A DNA stretch of 64,000 nucleotides from Rhodococcus sp. HNM0563 (GCF_012726195.1 NZ_JAASAF010000007.1:104222-168221), one strand, 5' to 3'. Shown: positions 1 through 9,040, counted from the first letter of the stretch. Notes: generated by a model from the letters alone, not told the origin. Translations and numbers: made by a program.

Positions 1-3
1 GCC

Positions 4-654
4 ATGCGAGTAGTGCGGGTCATCGACCTCAGTCACCCGGTGTCGCCGAGCACGCAGGTGTATCCGGGAGACCCGACACCCGTATTCACGTCGCACGCGA
101 GCATCGCCGGCGACGGCTACAACCTGCTGCACATCGCGATGGGGTCGCAGACCGGCACCCACGTCGACGCACCGCGACACATCCGCGACGACGGCGACTC
201 CGTCGAGCAACTCTCGCCCACGGCGTTCGTGGGCAGGGGAGTGGTACTGGACGTGCGCGGACGCGTCGGCCCGGGCGAGCTGATCACTCCGGACCAGTGG
301 GGTGAGACCGAACTCCGCTCGGGCGACATCGCCCTCGTGCACACCGGCTGGTCGGAGTATTTCGGCACCGATGAGTACTTCCGGCATCCGGCGCTGAGCC
401 CGGACACCTGCCGGTGGCTGCTGACCCGCGGTGTGCGCACCATCGGCATCGACGCCCCGAGCATCGATCCGACGGGTGACGAGATACTTGCCGCGCACCA
501 CGTGATCGCCGATGCGGGCGGCGTGATCTGTGAGAATCTGAAGAACCTCGCGGGGATCGATTTCGACGACCCGCTGGTGAGCATGCTGCCGATTCCGTTC
601 GAGGGCGCCGACGGGGCGCCTGTGCGCGCGGTGGCGATGCAGCTCGCGCAGTGA
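4..654 (+). CDS. Cyclase-family (kynurenine formamidase-like) metal-dependent hydrolase
   Basis: A 216-residue protein of the cyclase/KynB fold, whose members hydrolyse amide or ester bonds using a divalent metal. The signature TGTHVDAPRH lies at residues 50-59, with His53, Asp55 and His59 as likely ligands, and a second cluster AAHH...GGVICENL lies at 163-179 (His165/166, Glu177). In kynurenine formamidases the signature usually starts with His; here that position is Gln49, so the substrate or metal site may differ. The ATG lies three bases from the window edge, so the upstream context and the start cannot be checked. The substrate is unknown. Confidence 0.85.
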   Translation: MRVVRVIDLSHPVSPSTQVYPGDPTPVFTSHASIAGDGYNLLHIAMGSQTGTHVDAPRHIRDDGDSVEQLSPTAFVGRGVVLDVRGRVGPGELITPDQWGETELRSGDIALVHTGWSEYFGTDEYFRHPALSPDTCRWLLTRGVRTIGIDAPSIDPTGDEILAAHHVIADAGGVICENLKNLAGIDFDDPLVSMLPIPFEGADGAPVRAVAMQLAQ

Positions 655-656
655 AG

Positions 657-1415
657 TCAGGGCAGGTGCGTCACCACGACACGAGCCGTCCCGTACACCG
701 CGGTCCCCGCCGTGATCAGGCCGAACACCACGATCCACACACCTGCCGGGATCCGCGTCAGCCACCTCAGCTGATCGGCGTCCGAGCCCTGGCCACGCCC
801 TCGCATGTGAGTACGGGCGAGTTCGAACACCGGACGGGTCGCGCCGAGCAACAACACCCAGGTGATCAGATACGCGGCGGCGTAGCGCACGACCGGATCA
901 CCGAGATATGCCGCGGCACCCACGATCGCACCCGCGATCACGACGGTTACGAACCCGTACAGATTGCGGATCAACAGGAGCAATAGCGCCAACGCAGCGA
1001 GAATCGACCACAACACCGCCGCCGGCCGGTTCAGGGTCAGCAGTGTGGCCGCGGCGAAACCGAGCACCGCCGGGCCGGTGTACCCCGCGAACGCCGTCGC
1101 GACCATGCCGGGGCCGCGCGGGTTTCCCGACGACACCGTCACACCCGAGGTGTCGCTGTGCAGTCGGATGCCCGACAGTTTGCGTCCCACCAACGCTGCG
1201 ACGAGCGCATGCGAACCCTCGTGCGCCTGCGTGATCACGTGCCGGGTTTTCAGCCACAGCGGCCGGACCGTCACCAGGATCAGCGCGATCACCGCCGTGA
1301 CGATCACCAGCGCTGTCGACGCGGGTTCGTCGACGGCAGAGACGGCCTGCCATGCGGATTCCATCACGTCTGTGAACGAGTCTGTGTTCGTGGACGAGTC
1401 AGGGCTCGATGCCAC
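657..1415 (-). CDS. M50B-like membrane metallopeptidase
   Basis: A 252-residue integral membrane protein with about six hydrophobic segments. The zinc-protease motif HEGSH sits at residues 65-69, just after the first transmembrane helix, as in actinobacterial M50B-like proteins. The start is GTG at 1415; on the minus strand AAAGGTGA lies 3-4 bases before it. It converges with the upstream cyclase gene, 2 nt apart. Its substrate is unknown; relatives are usually annotated only as M50 family peptidases. The second metal-binding motif of site-2 proteases was not identified with confidence. Confidence 0.8.
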   Translation of the reverse strand: MASSPDSSTNTDSFTDVMESAWQAVSAVDEPASTALVIVTAVIALILVTVRPLWLKTRHVITQAHEGSHALVAALVGRKLSGIRLHSDTSGVTVSSGNPRGPGMVATAFAGYTGPAVLGFAAATLLTLNRPAAVLWSILAALALLLLLIRNLYGFVTVVIAGAIVGAAAYLGDPVVRYAAAYLITWVLLLGATRPVFELARTHMRGRGQGSDADQLRWLTRIPAGVWIVVFGLITAGTAVYGTARVVVTHLP

Positions 1416-1473
1416 TGGTCACCTTTCGTCGGGTGCAGGTGAGGCACGACACGTCGCCGGCCTCGATAGCCTC

Positions 1474-2172
1474 ATGAGCATGCCTGACAGTCGTGCCATC
1501 GCGGTCCGCGCGGGTATCGCGGACTCGTGGGCCGTCGGACTCGGACTGATTCCGCTCGGCCTCGCGTTCGGCGTGGTGCTCACCCAGGGCGGCTTCGACT
1601 GGTGGTGGGCGCCGATCTTCTCGATCGTGATCTACGCCGGCTCGATGGAATTCCTGGCGATCGGTCTCGTCAGCGCGGTGACACCGTTCGCATCGATCGC
1701 GGCGGCGACGCTGCTCGTGAACTTCCGGCACGTGTTCTACGGTCTGTCGTTTCCCCTGCACTCGATCGGCAGCAGAATCGGCCGCCTCTACGCCGTCTAC
1801 GCGCTCACCGACGAGTCCTACGCAATCATTGCGCCGAAGGCCGGTCAGGAGCTGGCCGGCACCCGCGTGCTGACCGTGCAGGTGTTGTGCCAGGCCATGT
1901 GGGTGGTGTCGGGCACCGTCGGCGCACTCATCGGTGCGGTGCTGCCGGCCGGCCTCACGGGCCTCGAGTTCGCGCTCACCGCATTGTTCACGGTGCTCGC
2001 GATCGACGCGTTCCGAGTCAACCGCGACATTCCGGCCACGGTGATCGCGGTGGTGTGCGGGCTGGTGGCGATGTTGATCGCGAAGGAACAGATGCTCATC
2101 GTCGGACTCGGATTGTTCGTCGCGTGTCTGCTCGCGCGGTTCGTCTATCGGAACAGGGCTGCCAGTGCCTGA
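1474..2172 (+). CDS. azlC: AzlC family branched-chain amino acid exporter, large subunit
   Basis: A 232-residue polytopic membrane protein matching AzlC, the large subunit of a two-component exporter of branched-chain amino acids and their analogues. The conserved segments AGSMEFLAIGL and LLVNFRHVFYGLS are present. The frame is open further upstream, but the family begins at MSMPDS, so ATG 1474 is chosen (ATG 1480 is the alternative). The 3' end overlaps azlD by 8 nt, indicating translational coupling. It diverges from the M50-like gene across a 58-nt spacer. Confidence 0.88.
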   Translation: MSMPDSRAIAVRAGIADSWAVGLGLIPLGLAFGVVLTQGGFDWWWAPIFSIVIYAGSMEFLAIGLVSAVTPFASIAAATLLVNFRHVFYGLSFPLHSIGSRIGRLYAVYALTDESYAIIAPKAGQELAGTRVLTVQVLCQAMWVVSGTVGALIGAVLPAGLTGLEFALTALFTVLAIDAFRVNRDIPATVIAVVCGLVAMLIAKEQMLIVGLGLFVACLLARFVYRNRAASA

Positions 2173-2494
2173 ATCGGTACCCGGCGCCGGATATGTGCTC
2201 GGCGCGCTGCTGGTGATGTTCGTCGTGACGGTCGCGCTGCGCGCCGCGCCATTCGTGGCGCTGTCCGCCCTGAAGCATTCGGCCGTCGTCGACTTTCTGG
2301 GCCGGACGATGCCCGTCGGCGTCATGATCATCCTCGTCATGTACACGCTGCGGGACGTGGGTGCGACGACGTGGCTCCCCGCGACGATCGGGTTGTCCGG
2401 CACGATCGCGATGCACCTGTGGCGGCGCAACGCGGCACTGAGCACCGTGGCAGGGACCGGCCTCTACTTGGTGGCGTCGGCCTTCTGGAGCTGA
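2165..2494 (+). CDS. azlD: AzlD domain protein, small subunit of the branched-chain amino acid exporter
   Basis: A 109-residue, four-helix hydrophobic protein that partners AzlC. The start is GTG 2165, inside the azlC stop region. The conserved pattern RAAPFVAL and the segment MPVGVMIILVMYTL fit the family. Its 3' end overlaps the convergent mannosyltransferase gene by 31 nt, so both genes share coding DNA at their termini. Confidence 0.85.
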   Translation: MPESVPGAGYVLGALLVMFVVTVALRAAPFVALSALKHSAVVDFLGRTMPVGVMIILVMYTLRDVGATTWLPATIGLSGTIAMHLWRRNAALSTVAGTGLYLVASAFWS

Positions 2495-3702
2495 GCGTCC
2501 GCTGTCGGGATGGTGACCGGCGGGATCGGGGTCATGATCTCGCCGCGGCGGGTGCGTGCGGCGAAGACCGCGGCGACGAACACGACGACCGCGATGATGG
2601 CCTGCGAGTTGCCGAGGGTCTCGAGCACCATCTGTTCCACCCAGCCGCGCGACGACGCATCGGTGAGCAGCTTGTTGGGCCCGAACAGGAAGATCAACGT
2701 CGCGGGCACGAGTACGGGCCACCAGCGGCGGTAGCGCGGGGCGACGAGCAGCGGCACCAGGAACAGCGAATACACCCAGTGGTGGGTGACGGCGATCGGT
2801 GCGGCGAGCAGCGTCGCGAGGCCCACCAGGGCGAGGGCGGGCACGGTTTCTCCTGCGCGGAGGAAGCGGTGCGCGGCCCACGCGGTCGCGGCGACGATGA
2901 GCGCGGCGCCGATGATCCACAGGATCTTGCTGGTGCCCTCGGAGAATCCGAACCGGGCGATCAAGCCGGTGAGTGCCTGGTTGCGGAAGAATTCCTGGTC
3001 GCCGGCGCGGTCGGTCGCGAAGAATTCTTCGGTCCAGAAGAACACCGAGGAGTCGGGTCGCAGCCAGTAGCCGAACGCGACCGTCGCGAAGAACGCGCCG
3101 AACGCCCGGGCCACCGACGGGATGTCCTTGCGGAGCAGGAGCAACAGACCGAACGCGGCGGGCGTCACCTTGATTGCTGCGGCCACTGCGATACCGACCC
3201 CGCGGAAGCGGGCGGGAATCACGCCGAGGACGTCGGCGACCACGAGTGCCATGAGGATGATGTTGATCTGGCCGAACGCGAAGTTCGACCGGAACGGCTC
3301 GAGCAGAAGGACCACACCGAGGGAGGCGGACGCGACGAGGCTCGCGCGGGTGACGTCGAGACGCTGGTAGACGACCTTGAGGATCCACCACACCAGGGCG
3401 ATGAGGCCGGCTGTCCACAGCACCTGCAATGTTGTGCTGCCGACCATCGCCATCGGCGCGAACAGGAACGCGGCGAACGGTGGGTAGATGAATCGGAAGC
3501 CCGAGTGGCTGTAGAAGCCCTCCGTGTACAGGGGGGTGTGGTGAAGGAACGCGTACCCGGCGTCGCGGAAGACGTCGAGATCCATGAGGTATTCGGTGAA
3601 CGCGTCCTGGACATATCCCGCCACCGCGTACGCCGTGACCAACAGTCCGATGGCGATCAGTGCGGAGTGCACGGGCCTTGCGCGGACTTCGGACAACAGC
3701 AC
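2464..3702 (-). CDS. GT87 family (DUF2029) polyprenol-phosphate mannosyltransferase
   Basis: A 412-residue polytopic glycosyltransferase of the GT87 type, used in mycolate actinobacteria to build lipomannan, lipoarabinomannan or PIM from polyprenyl-phosphomannose at the cell envelope. The loop between the first helices holds the acidic pair of the family (LMDLDVFRDAG), and about ten hydrophobic segments follow. The open frame runs up to 3936, but GTG 3702 is preceded by GGAGG at an 8-nt spacing, whereas upstream starts lack a ribosome site, so 3702 is chosen. It converges with azlD. The exact acceptor is unknown. Confidence 0.78.
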   Translation of the reverse strand: MLLSEVRARPVHSALIAIGLLVTAYAVAGYVQDAFTEYLMDLDVFRDAGYAFLHHTPLYTEGFYSHSGFRFIYPPFAAFLFAPMAMVGSTTLQVLWTAGLIALVWWILKVVYQRLDVTRASLVASASLGVVLLLEPFRSNFAFGQINIILMALVVADVLGVIPARFRGVGIAVAAAIKVTPAAFGLLLLLRKDIPSVARAFGAFFATVAFGYWLRPDSSVFFWTEEFFATDRAGDQEFFRNQALTGLIARFGFSEGTSKILWIIGAALIVAATAWAAHRFLRAGETVPALALVGLATLLAAPIAVTHHWVYSLFLVPLLVAPRYRRWWPVLVPATLIFLFGPNKLLTDASSRGWVEQMVLETLGNSQAIIAVVVFVAAVFAARTRRGEIMTPIPPVTIPTADAQLQKADATK

Positions 3703-3966
3703 GGGGTAGACCTCCGGGGACGACGACGTTTCGGGATCCCGTCGGGGCGACCCCGTGGTCACGTTACACAAACGTTGTACGGCGCAGCCGAGTCCGGACG
3801 GTTCTGCCACATAAGCTGTTCGGTTTATCCCTTTCAGGCGTTTTCCGAAGGCTTGATACGGAGGCGTATCCGATATATACCTATTTATCGTATATTTGCT
3901 AGATATAGGTAGAGACTCCGATAGCGCGTACTCCACCTATGAATATCCAGGTGTATCGGCCTATCA
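3703..3966. other. AT-rich intergenic island with several inverted repeats
   Basis: This 264-nt gap lies upstream of the mannosyltransferase gene and downstream of the GAF regulator gene. The part at 3860-3930 is markedly AT-rich for this genome. Inverted repeats are visible: GATACG-gagg-CGTATC near 3854-3869 and TACCTAT...ATAGGTA spanning about 3878-3912. No convincing gene was found. It probably carries the mannosyltransferase promoter, but no clear -35/-10 pair could be fixed. Confidence 0.5.
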
Positions 3967-5250
3967 CTAGACTGCCGAATACTTCTCCGAGATCCGGGTT
4001 CGCACGCCGAAACCGGCACAGTGCAGCACGAATGCAGATTCGCTCACGTCCTCGGCTCCGCAGAGATCCAACGACAATTCCACCGACTCGGCCAGACGAT
4101 AAGGCCTGCTATCCACGACCGAGCCCAACGCACGGCGCAACCGCGACACCTCCGCGCGTACCGCAACGGCGTGATCAGCATCGCCGAACAGCGTGTGGCT
4201 CAACTCCGTCACCGACATCCCGATTCGGCCACGCATCTGTAACAGCAGCAGGATCTCAGCGTGTCGGACCGTCACAGCGCTGCGCCACTGACGCCCCGTG
4301 CCCGTTACCTCGACGGTCGGTGACGATGACAGCCGCAACGTCATGCGGATCGTCGCCGCAGATTCGGACGGCCTGATCAACCATCCGTGCGACAACTGCT
4401 CCGGCACGCACAGTCCGAGACCGGGCACTGTCAGGGCGCGGTCGGTACGGGGAGCACCGACGCGACGGGTCGCGGCGACCCCGGACGCGTGCGCGACCCA
4501 ACCGTGATCGTCGACCAGCAGAACCGGACCGCTGACCGCCGCCAGCAGGGGCGCGGCCTCGGTGCGCAGACGATCGAGTCGTTGTTCGTGCTGCCGCCAC
4601 AACTGCGATTCGGCGAGGCGCACCGCGGTGTCGACCAACGCTCCGATTGCGGGATGCAGCGTCATGGCCGGCCCGCTGACGTCGACGATGCCCAGCAGAT
4701 CGCCACTGATGGGGTCATGTATCGGCGCTGCCGTGCAGTACCAGGGGTGTTGCGACTGCTCGAAATGTTCGCCGGAGAACAACTGCACCGGCGCGGTCTC
4801 GGCCAGCGCGGTGCCGATCGCGTTGGTGCCCACCTTCTCTTCCGTCCAGACGGACCCCACGCAGAACCCCAGCGCATCGGCCCGCGACCGCACGCGTGCC
4901 GAACCGCTGCGCCACAGGATGACGCCGTCCGCGTCCGTCACGACGAGCAACATCTGTGAAGCGTCGGCAACCGGCGAGATCACCTGTTCGAGGTCGCCGA
5001 TGATCGAGGCCAGCGGCGACGACCGCCGACGCTGTTCGATCTCCTCTGGCGAATACGGAACGCGCACGTTGCTGCCCACTGGGTCGAGACCTGTGCGCAG
5101 GACTCGAGACCACGACCGGGCGACAACGCTGCGCGGCTGCATCGTCGGCTTACCGCCACCGATGACCGTGTCGTGCATCCGCATCAGGTCGCGGGCGTAG
5201 CGGGACAGATCGGTGCCGGGTGTGATCGCGCTGAACGTACTCCTGTCCAT
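3967..5250 (-). CDS. GAF-domain transcriptional regulator (AcoR/Fis-like sensor with C-terminal DNA-binding domain)
   Basis: A 427-residue regulator. A GAF-type sensor region (about residues 80-215) carries the signature of acetoin-regulator GAF domains: GSVWTEEKVGTNAIGTAL and the HPWYCTAAPIHD segment. The C-terminal third ends in a winged-helix-like segment (VTELSHTLFGDADHAVAVRA). No sigma-54 AAA domain is present, as usual in actinobacteria. ATG 5250 is chosen; GTG 5259 lies closer to GGAGGG and is an alternative. It is divergent from the flavin monooxygenase gene and is the likely local regulator. The ligand is unknown. Confidence 0.78.
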   Translation of the reverse strand: MDRSTFSAITPGTDLSRYARDLMRMHDTVIGGGKPTMQPRSVVARSWSRVLRTGLDPVGSNVRVPYSPEEIEQRRRSSPLASIIGDLEQVISPVADASQMLLVVTDADGVILWRSGSARVRSRADALGFCVGSVWTEEKVGTNAIGTALAETAPVQLFSGEHFEQSQHPWYCTAAPIHDPISGDLLGIVDVSGPAMTLHPAIGALVDTAVRLAESQLWRQHEQRLDRLRTEAAPLLAAVSGPVLLVDDHGWVAHASGVAATRRVGAPRTDRALTVPGLGLCVPEQLSHGWLIRPSESAATIRMTLRLSSSPTVEVTGTGRQWRSAVTVRHAEILLLLQMRGRIGMSVTELSHTLFGDADHAVAVRAEVSRLRRALGSVVDSRPYRLAESVELSLDLCGAEDVSESAFVLHCAGFGVRTRISEKYSAV

Positions 5251-5398
5251 CCGCGTCACTGTCCCTCCGTGTTCCTGCTGGTCTCCGCAGCATAGGTCCC
5301 ACGTTGTGTCGCGCGCCACACGCAACGTGATGCAACGCTTGCCGCGCCGCTGCATCGAGAGTGTGCTGGATCACATCAACGACCGGAAAGGATCGGCC

Positions 5399-7219
5399 AT
5401 GACCGACATTCTCGAGCACCCCTCGGATCGCGTCACCGGCCCGCAGCAGCGGGTCGATGTATGGCTGCGAGATTTCGAAGCGGCGCTCGCTGCACGTGAC
5501 GTCGAGGCGGCCGCAGGCATGTTCGCCACCGACAGCTTCTGGCGTGATCTCGTGTCCTTCACCTGGAACCTCAAGACTGTCGAGGGACGCGACGGTGTCG
5601 CCGGGATGCTGCGCGAACGCCTCGCCGATACCGATCCCAGCGGCTTCCGCACCACCGAGACGCCGACCGAGGACGACGGCGTGGTCAGCGCCTGGATCGC
5701 TTTCGAGACCGCCGTCGGTCGCGGCGAGGGGCACCTGCGTCTGAACGACGAGGGCGCGTGGACGCTGCTCACCACGCTCCAAGAGTTGAAGGGGCACGAG
5801 GAAGGGAAGAAGGAACGCCGCCCGCGCGGAACGAAGCACGGCGCCGACCGCCACCGCGTCACGTGGTCGGAACAGCGCGAAGCGGAGGAACGCGAGCTCG
5901 GTTACAAGACTCAGCCGTACGTCGTCATCGTCGGTGGTGGCCAGGGCGGTATCGCGCTCGGCGCGCGGATGCGTCAGCTCGGGATACCGGCGCTCGTCCT
6001 CGACAAGTACGACCGCCCGGGCGACCAGTGGCGCGGCCGGTACAAGTCGCTGTGCCTGCACGACCCCGTCTGGTACGACCACCTTCCGTACCTGCCGTTC
6101 CCCGAGAACTGGCCGGTGTTCGCGCCGAAGGACAAGATCGGCGACTGGCTCGAGATGTACACCCGCATCATGGAAGTGCCGTACTGGTCGAAGACGTTGT
6201 GCACGTCGGCGTCGTACGACGATGCGGCCGGCGAGTGGACCGTGAACGTCGAGCGCGACGGAGAACCGCTCGTGCTGCGGCCCAAGCAACTCGTGATCGC
6301 GACGGGTATGTCGGGTAAACCGAACATTCCGAGCTTCCCCGGCATGGACCGTTTCCAAGGCGACCAGCACCATTCGAGTGCGCACCCGGGACCGGACGCC
6401 TACGCGGGCAAGAAGGCGGTGGTGATCGGAGCCAACAACTCCGCACACGACATCTGCGGTGCGCTCTGGGAGGTCGGCGCCGACGTGACCATGGTGCAGC
6501 GCTCGTCGACGCACATCGTCAAATCAGATTCGCTCATGGACCTCGGACTCGGCGACCTCTACTCCGAACGTGCACTCGCCAACGGCGTGACCACGCACAA
6601 GGCCGATCTGACGTTCGCATCGCTGCCGTACCGGATCATGCACGAGTTCCAGATCCCGGTCTATCAGAAGATTGCCGAACGCGACGCCGACTTCTACGAC
6701 CGCTTGGAAAAGGCCGGATTCCTTCATGATTGGGGCGACGACGGATCGGGCCTGTTCATGAAATACCTGCGCCGCGCGTCAGGTTATTACATCGACGTCG
6801 GAGCCTCCGAGCTCGTCGCGAACGGCGACATCAAGCTCGCCCACGGCAACGTGCGGGAGCTGACCGAGCACTCCGTCATCCTCGAGGACGGCACTGAACT
6901 CGAAGCCGACCTCGTCGTGTACGCGACGGGATACGGCTCGATGAACGGCTGGGTCGCCGACCTGATCGGTCAGGACGTCGCCGACAAGGTCGGAAAGTGC
7001 TGGGGCCTGGGCTCGGACACCACCAAGGACCCGGGGCCGTGGGAGGGCGAGCAGCGCAACATGTGGAAGCCCACGCAGCAGGACGGGCTGTGGTTCCACG
7101 GCGGAAATCTGCATCAGTCGCGGCACTATTCGCTCTATCTCGCCCTCCAGCTCAAGGCGCGGTACGAGGGAATCCCGACGCCTGTCTACGGGCTCCAGGA
7201 AGTCCACCACTTAAGCTGA
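5399..7219 (+). CDS. Flavin-dependent monooxygenase with N-terminal NTF2-like domain
   Basis: A 606-residue protein. Residues about 15-130 look like an NTF2/SnoaL cone domain (RDFEAALAARDVEAAAGMF). A two-dinucleotide-domain flavoprotein follows: the FAD motif VIVGGGQGGIALG starts near 174, the monooxygenase fingerprint FQGDQHHSSAHPG near 318, and VVIGANNSAHDI, the NADPH motif region, near 341. It probably oxygenates a ketone, amine or carbon substrate with NADPH and O2; the substrate is unknown. ATG 5399 has GAAAGGA 7 nt upstream; earlier in-frame codons lie in the promoter region. It is divergent from a GAF regulator. Confidence 0.85.
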   Translation: MTDILEHPSDRVTGPQQRVDVWLRDFEAALAARDVEAAAGMFATDSFWRDLVSFTWNLKTVEGRDGVAGMLRERLADTDPSGFRTTETPTEDDGVVSAWIAFETAVGRGEGHLRLNDEGAWTLLTTLQELKGHEEGKKERRPRGTKHGADRHRVTWSEQREAEERELGYKTQPYVVIVGGGQGGIALGARMRQLGIPALVLDKYDRPGDQWRGRYKSLCLHDPVWYDHLPYLPFPENWPVFAPKDKIGDWLEMYTRIMEVPYWSKTLCTSASYDDAAGEWTVNVERDGEPLVLRPKQLVIATGMSGKPNIPSFPGMDRFQGDQHHSSAHPGPDAYAGKKAVVIGANNSAHDICGALWEVGADVTMVQRSSTHIVKSDSLMDLGLGDLYSERALANGVTTHKADLTFASLPYRIMHEFQIPVYQKIAERDADFYDRLEKAGFLHDWGDDGSGLFMKYLRRASGYYIDVGASELVANGDIKLAHGNVRELTEHSVILEDGTELEADLVVYATGYGSMNGWVADLIGQDVADKVGKCWGLGSDTTKDPGPWEGEQRNMWKPTQQDGLWFHGGNLHQSRHYSLYLALQLKARYEGIPTPVYGLQEVHHLS

Positions 7220-7239
7220 CGGATACGCAGCCGCGCGGT

Positions 7240-7283
7240 GCGGTGGCAGAGACCGCCTGTCGACCGGGTGCGTCTGCCACCGC
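7240..7283. terminator. Inverted repeat between convergent genes, possible bidirectional terminator
   Basis: Perfect 11-bp arms GCGGTGGCAGA (7240-7250) and TCTGCCACCGC (7273-7283) are separated by 22 nt. The repeat lies between the ends of the flavin monooxygenase gene and the convergent aztD gene. There is no clear T-tract, so termination is inferred from position and stem strength only. Confidence 0.45.
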
Positions 7284-7331
7284 ATCGAGCGGTTGCGCTT
7301 CCCCTCGCTTCGCTCGCCCCGACTGTGGAGG

Positions 7332-8552
7332 TCAGGGGATGCTGATCTCGTTGGGGGTGTGCGGCAGGGTCGTCGTGCGGATCCCGCCCGACTCGAGGTC
7401 GACGGCGTGCAACTCGTCGTTCGCCGGATCGGTGACGTACGCGGTGTGGCCCTGCACTTCCAATGCTGGTCGCGGCGACTGCCACTCGTCGGGCTCGGTC
7501 CACGGGTCGAGGACTGCGATGCGGTCGACGACATCACCCGTCTCAGGGTCGATCACGTGCAGCGCACCGTCGGTACCGAGCACCAGTGCCTCGCCGTGCG
7601 GCCCCCGTCCCAGCGAGCGGAACGTGTAACTCGTCCCCAGATCCACGAGTTTCATCTGCGCGGTGCGGGTGTCGACGAGCGCAACTCGTTCGGGGCGTTC
7701 GAGCTCGGCGTCGGGGTCGGTCTTGTAGTCGCCCAGCACGATCGGTGACTCGTCGGATCCGGCCTGGTTCCCGAGCCGTCCGTACGGGTCGGGGGCGGTG
7801 ACCTTCGTGAAGGTGCCGTCGCGGAAGGTCACCATGCCGTCCTCACATCCGAACACGACCGAGTCGGCTGCGACGGCTTCTCCGTGGACTCCGGTGCACT
7901 CGTCGGTTCGCGCGACTTCGTTGCGGTCGACGTCGAGAAGAACAACGCTGCTGCGGCTTTCGCTATCGCCCTCGGTGACGAGGAGTGATCCGTCTTCGAG
8001 TGGCACGGCGACACCGTGGTGGGCGTCGGGTGTCGTGTACGTATCCGTGTCGGGGCGTGGGCCGCTGGGGTCGAGTTCGTCGGAATCGAACAGTGCGATA
8101 TTTCCTGTGCCGTCGTCGAACAGTGCGGTTGTGCCCGCGTGGGCGACGATGTGGCCGGGCTTGTCGGCGGGAAACGTCAGGTCGGTGAGCGCCGGTGTTC
8201 CTGCGAAGTGGTGGCTGTGGTCGCCGTGGGCGTCGCTCCAACTGCCCGTGTCCAAGGCGCGAAAGCCTCCGGCGGTGGAAACGAACACGTGGCGGTCGTC
8301 GCCCGCGGGACCGAGTCGGTTGAATCCGTCGAGTGGCAGATTCGCGACGATGTCGAGTTCTGTCGCGTCGACGACGAGGATGCCGCCGTCGTAGGTGAGG
8401 GCCAATCGCGGCTCGGGTGAGGTGACCTCGACGGCCGGTGCTGCGTTGATCGGTGCGGCATCGGCTGGCTGGGGCGATGAGGAGCAGCCTGCAACCAGTG
8501 CGGCTGCGAGCGCTGCAGACAGCGCGAGGCTGCCGTGGTGGATCGGTTTCAT
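7332..8552 (-). CDS. aztD: AztD-like zinc metallochaperone lipoprotein
   Basis: A 406-residue exported lipoprotein. The signal peptide ends in the lipobox LVAGC (Cys about 23). A beta-propeller-like body follows with His/Asp-rich zinc-binding stretches HGDHSHHFAG and DAHHGVAV and a C-terminal LPHTPNEISIP. This fits AztD, the extracytoplasmic zinc chaperone that feeds the AztABC zinc importer. A Zur-type box lies 21 nt upstream of the ATG, which supports zinc control. No aztABC genes are nearby; an IS605-type element sits directly upstream instead, so the gene is an orphan here. Confidence 0.8.
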   Translation of the reverse strand: MKPIHHGSLALSAALAAALVAGCSSSPQPADAAPINAAPAVEVTSPEPRLALTYDGGILVVDATELDIVANLPLDGFNRLGPAGDDRHVFVSTAGGFRALDTGSWSDAHGDHSHHFAGTPALTDLTFPADKPGHIVAHAGTTALFDDGTGNIALFDSDELDPSGPRPDTDTYTTPDAHHGVAVPLEDGSLLVTEGDSESRSSVVLLDVDRNEVARTDECTGVHGEAVAADSVVFGCEDGMVTFRDGTFTKVTAPDPYGRLGNQAGSDESPIVLGDYKTDPDAELERPERVALVDTRTAQMKLVDLGTSYTFRSLGRGPHGEALVLGTDGALHVIDPETGDVVDRIAVLDPWTEPDEWQSPRPALEVQGHTAYVTDPANDELHAVDLESGGIRTTTLPHTPNEISIP

Positions 8553-8572
8553 GGTGAGAATTCAGTCATTAA

Positions 8573-8587
8573 TGAAAATGAATGTCA
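8573..8587 (-). promoter_or_regulatory. Zur box upstream of aztD
   Basis: The 15-mer TGAAAATGAATGTCA (plus strand) closely resembles the actinobacterial Zur palindrome with TGAAAAT/ATTTTCA-type half-sites. It lies 21-35 nt upstream of the aztD ATG (8552). A zinc-replete Zur repressor would be expected to silence aztD through it. Confidence 0.7.
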
Positions 8588-8626
8588 AAGTATATAATGC
8601 GTACTCTTGCATTCGTGTCTCTACTG

Positions 8627-9040
8627 TCACCCAGGGCGACGTTGGGATTTCACGTAGTCGGCTACCACCGACAACGGGCACCGCCCGCGGTCCCGCAGCA
8701 ATACGAGCGGGACCATAAATGCCCGCCCCACAGGTACCGGGAAAGGTGCTCCGCGTGATCGCGCCGCAAGTGCCGCGATGACACACTTGAGCGAGTTCAC
8801 CAGCTTCGACAGCTGCACAGTCGCGGGAGAGCTGATCAGCAGGTGCACATGATCGTCCTCGCCGTAGAACTCCGGCAGTTCGCATCCGAAGTCCACTCAC
8901 ACCTCCCGCATCACCTCCTCGCAGTCCGCCAAGATCGGGCCGGTGAACGCGCCACGCCGATATTTCGTGACGAGCACCAAATGTGCGTGACAGTCCCACA
9001 CTGCGTGTCTGCCACATCTGACAAACCCAATCTCATCCAT
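8627..9040 (-). pseudogene. tnpA: tnpA, IS200/IS605 Y1 transposase, inactivated
   Basis: Similarity to IS200-type TnpA runs through WDCHAHLVLVTKYRRG (the HUH-like region is altered), then CEEVMREV, GEDDHVHLLI, QLSKLVNSLK and SVVADYVKSQRRP. A TGA at about 8897-8899 interrupts the frame between MREV and VDFGC, where relatives have Cys. After SLK the frame shifts: residues matching LSRYLWGGHLWSRSY continue in another frame before the original frame resumes at PLSVVADYV. One nonsense change and two shifts mean the gene cannot make an active transposase. ATG 9040 is divergent from tnpB. Confidence 0.75.

Noticed and set aside
964..1473. 170-residue N-terminal extension of AzlC
   Set aside because: The extension is antisense to the M50-like gene and not hydrophobic; the family begins at 1474.
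2371..3912. Long plus-strand frame (513 codons) over the mannosyltransferase gene
   Set aside because: It is a shadow in high-GC DNA. Its translation is rich in Arg, Gly and Glu without motifs, while the minus strand encodes a full GT87 protein with membrane helices.
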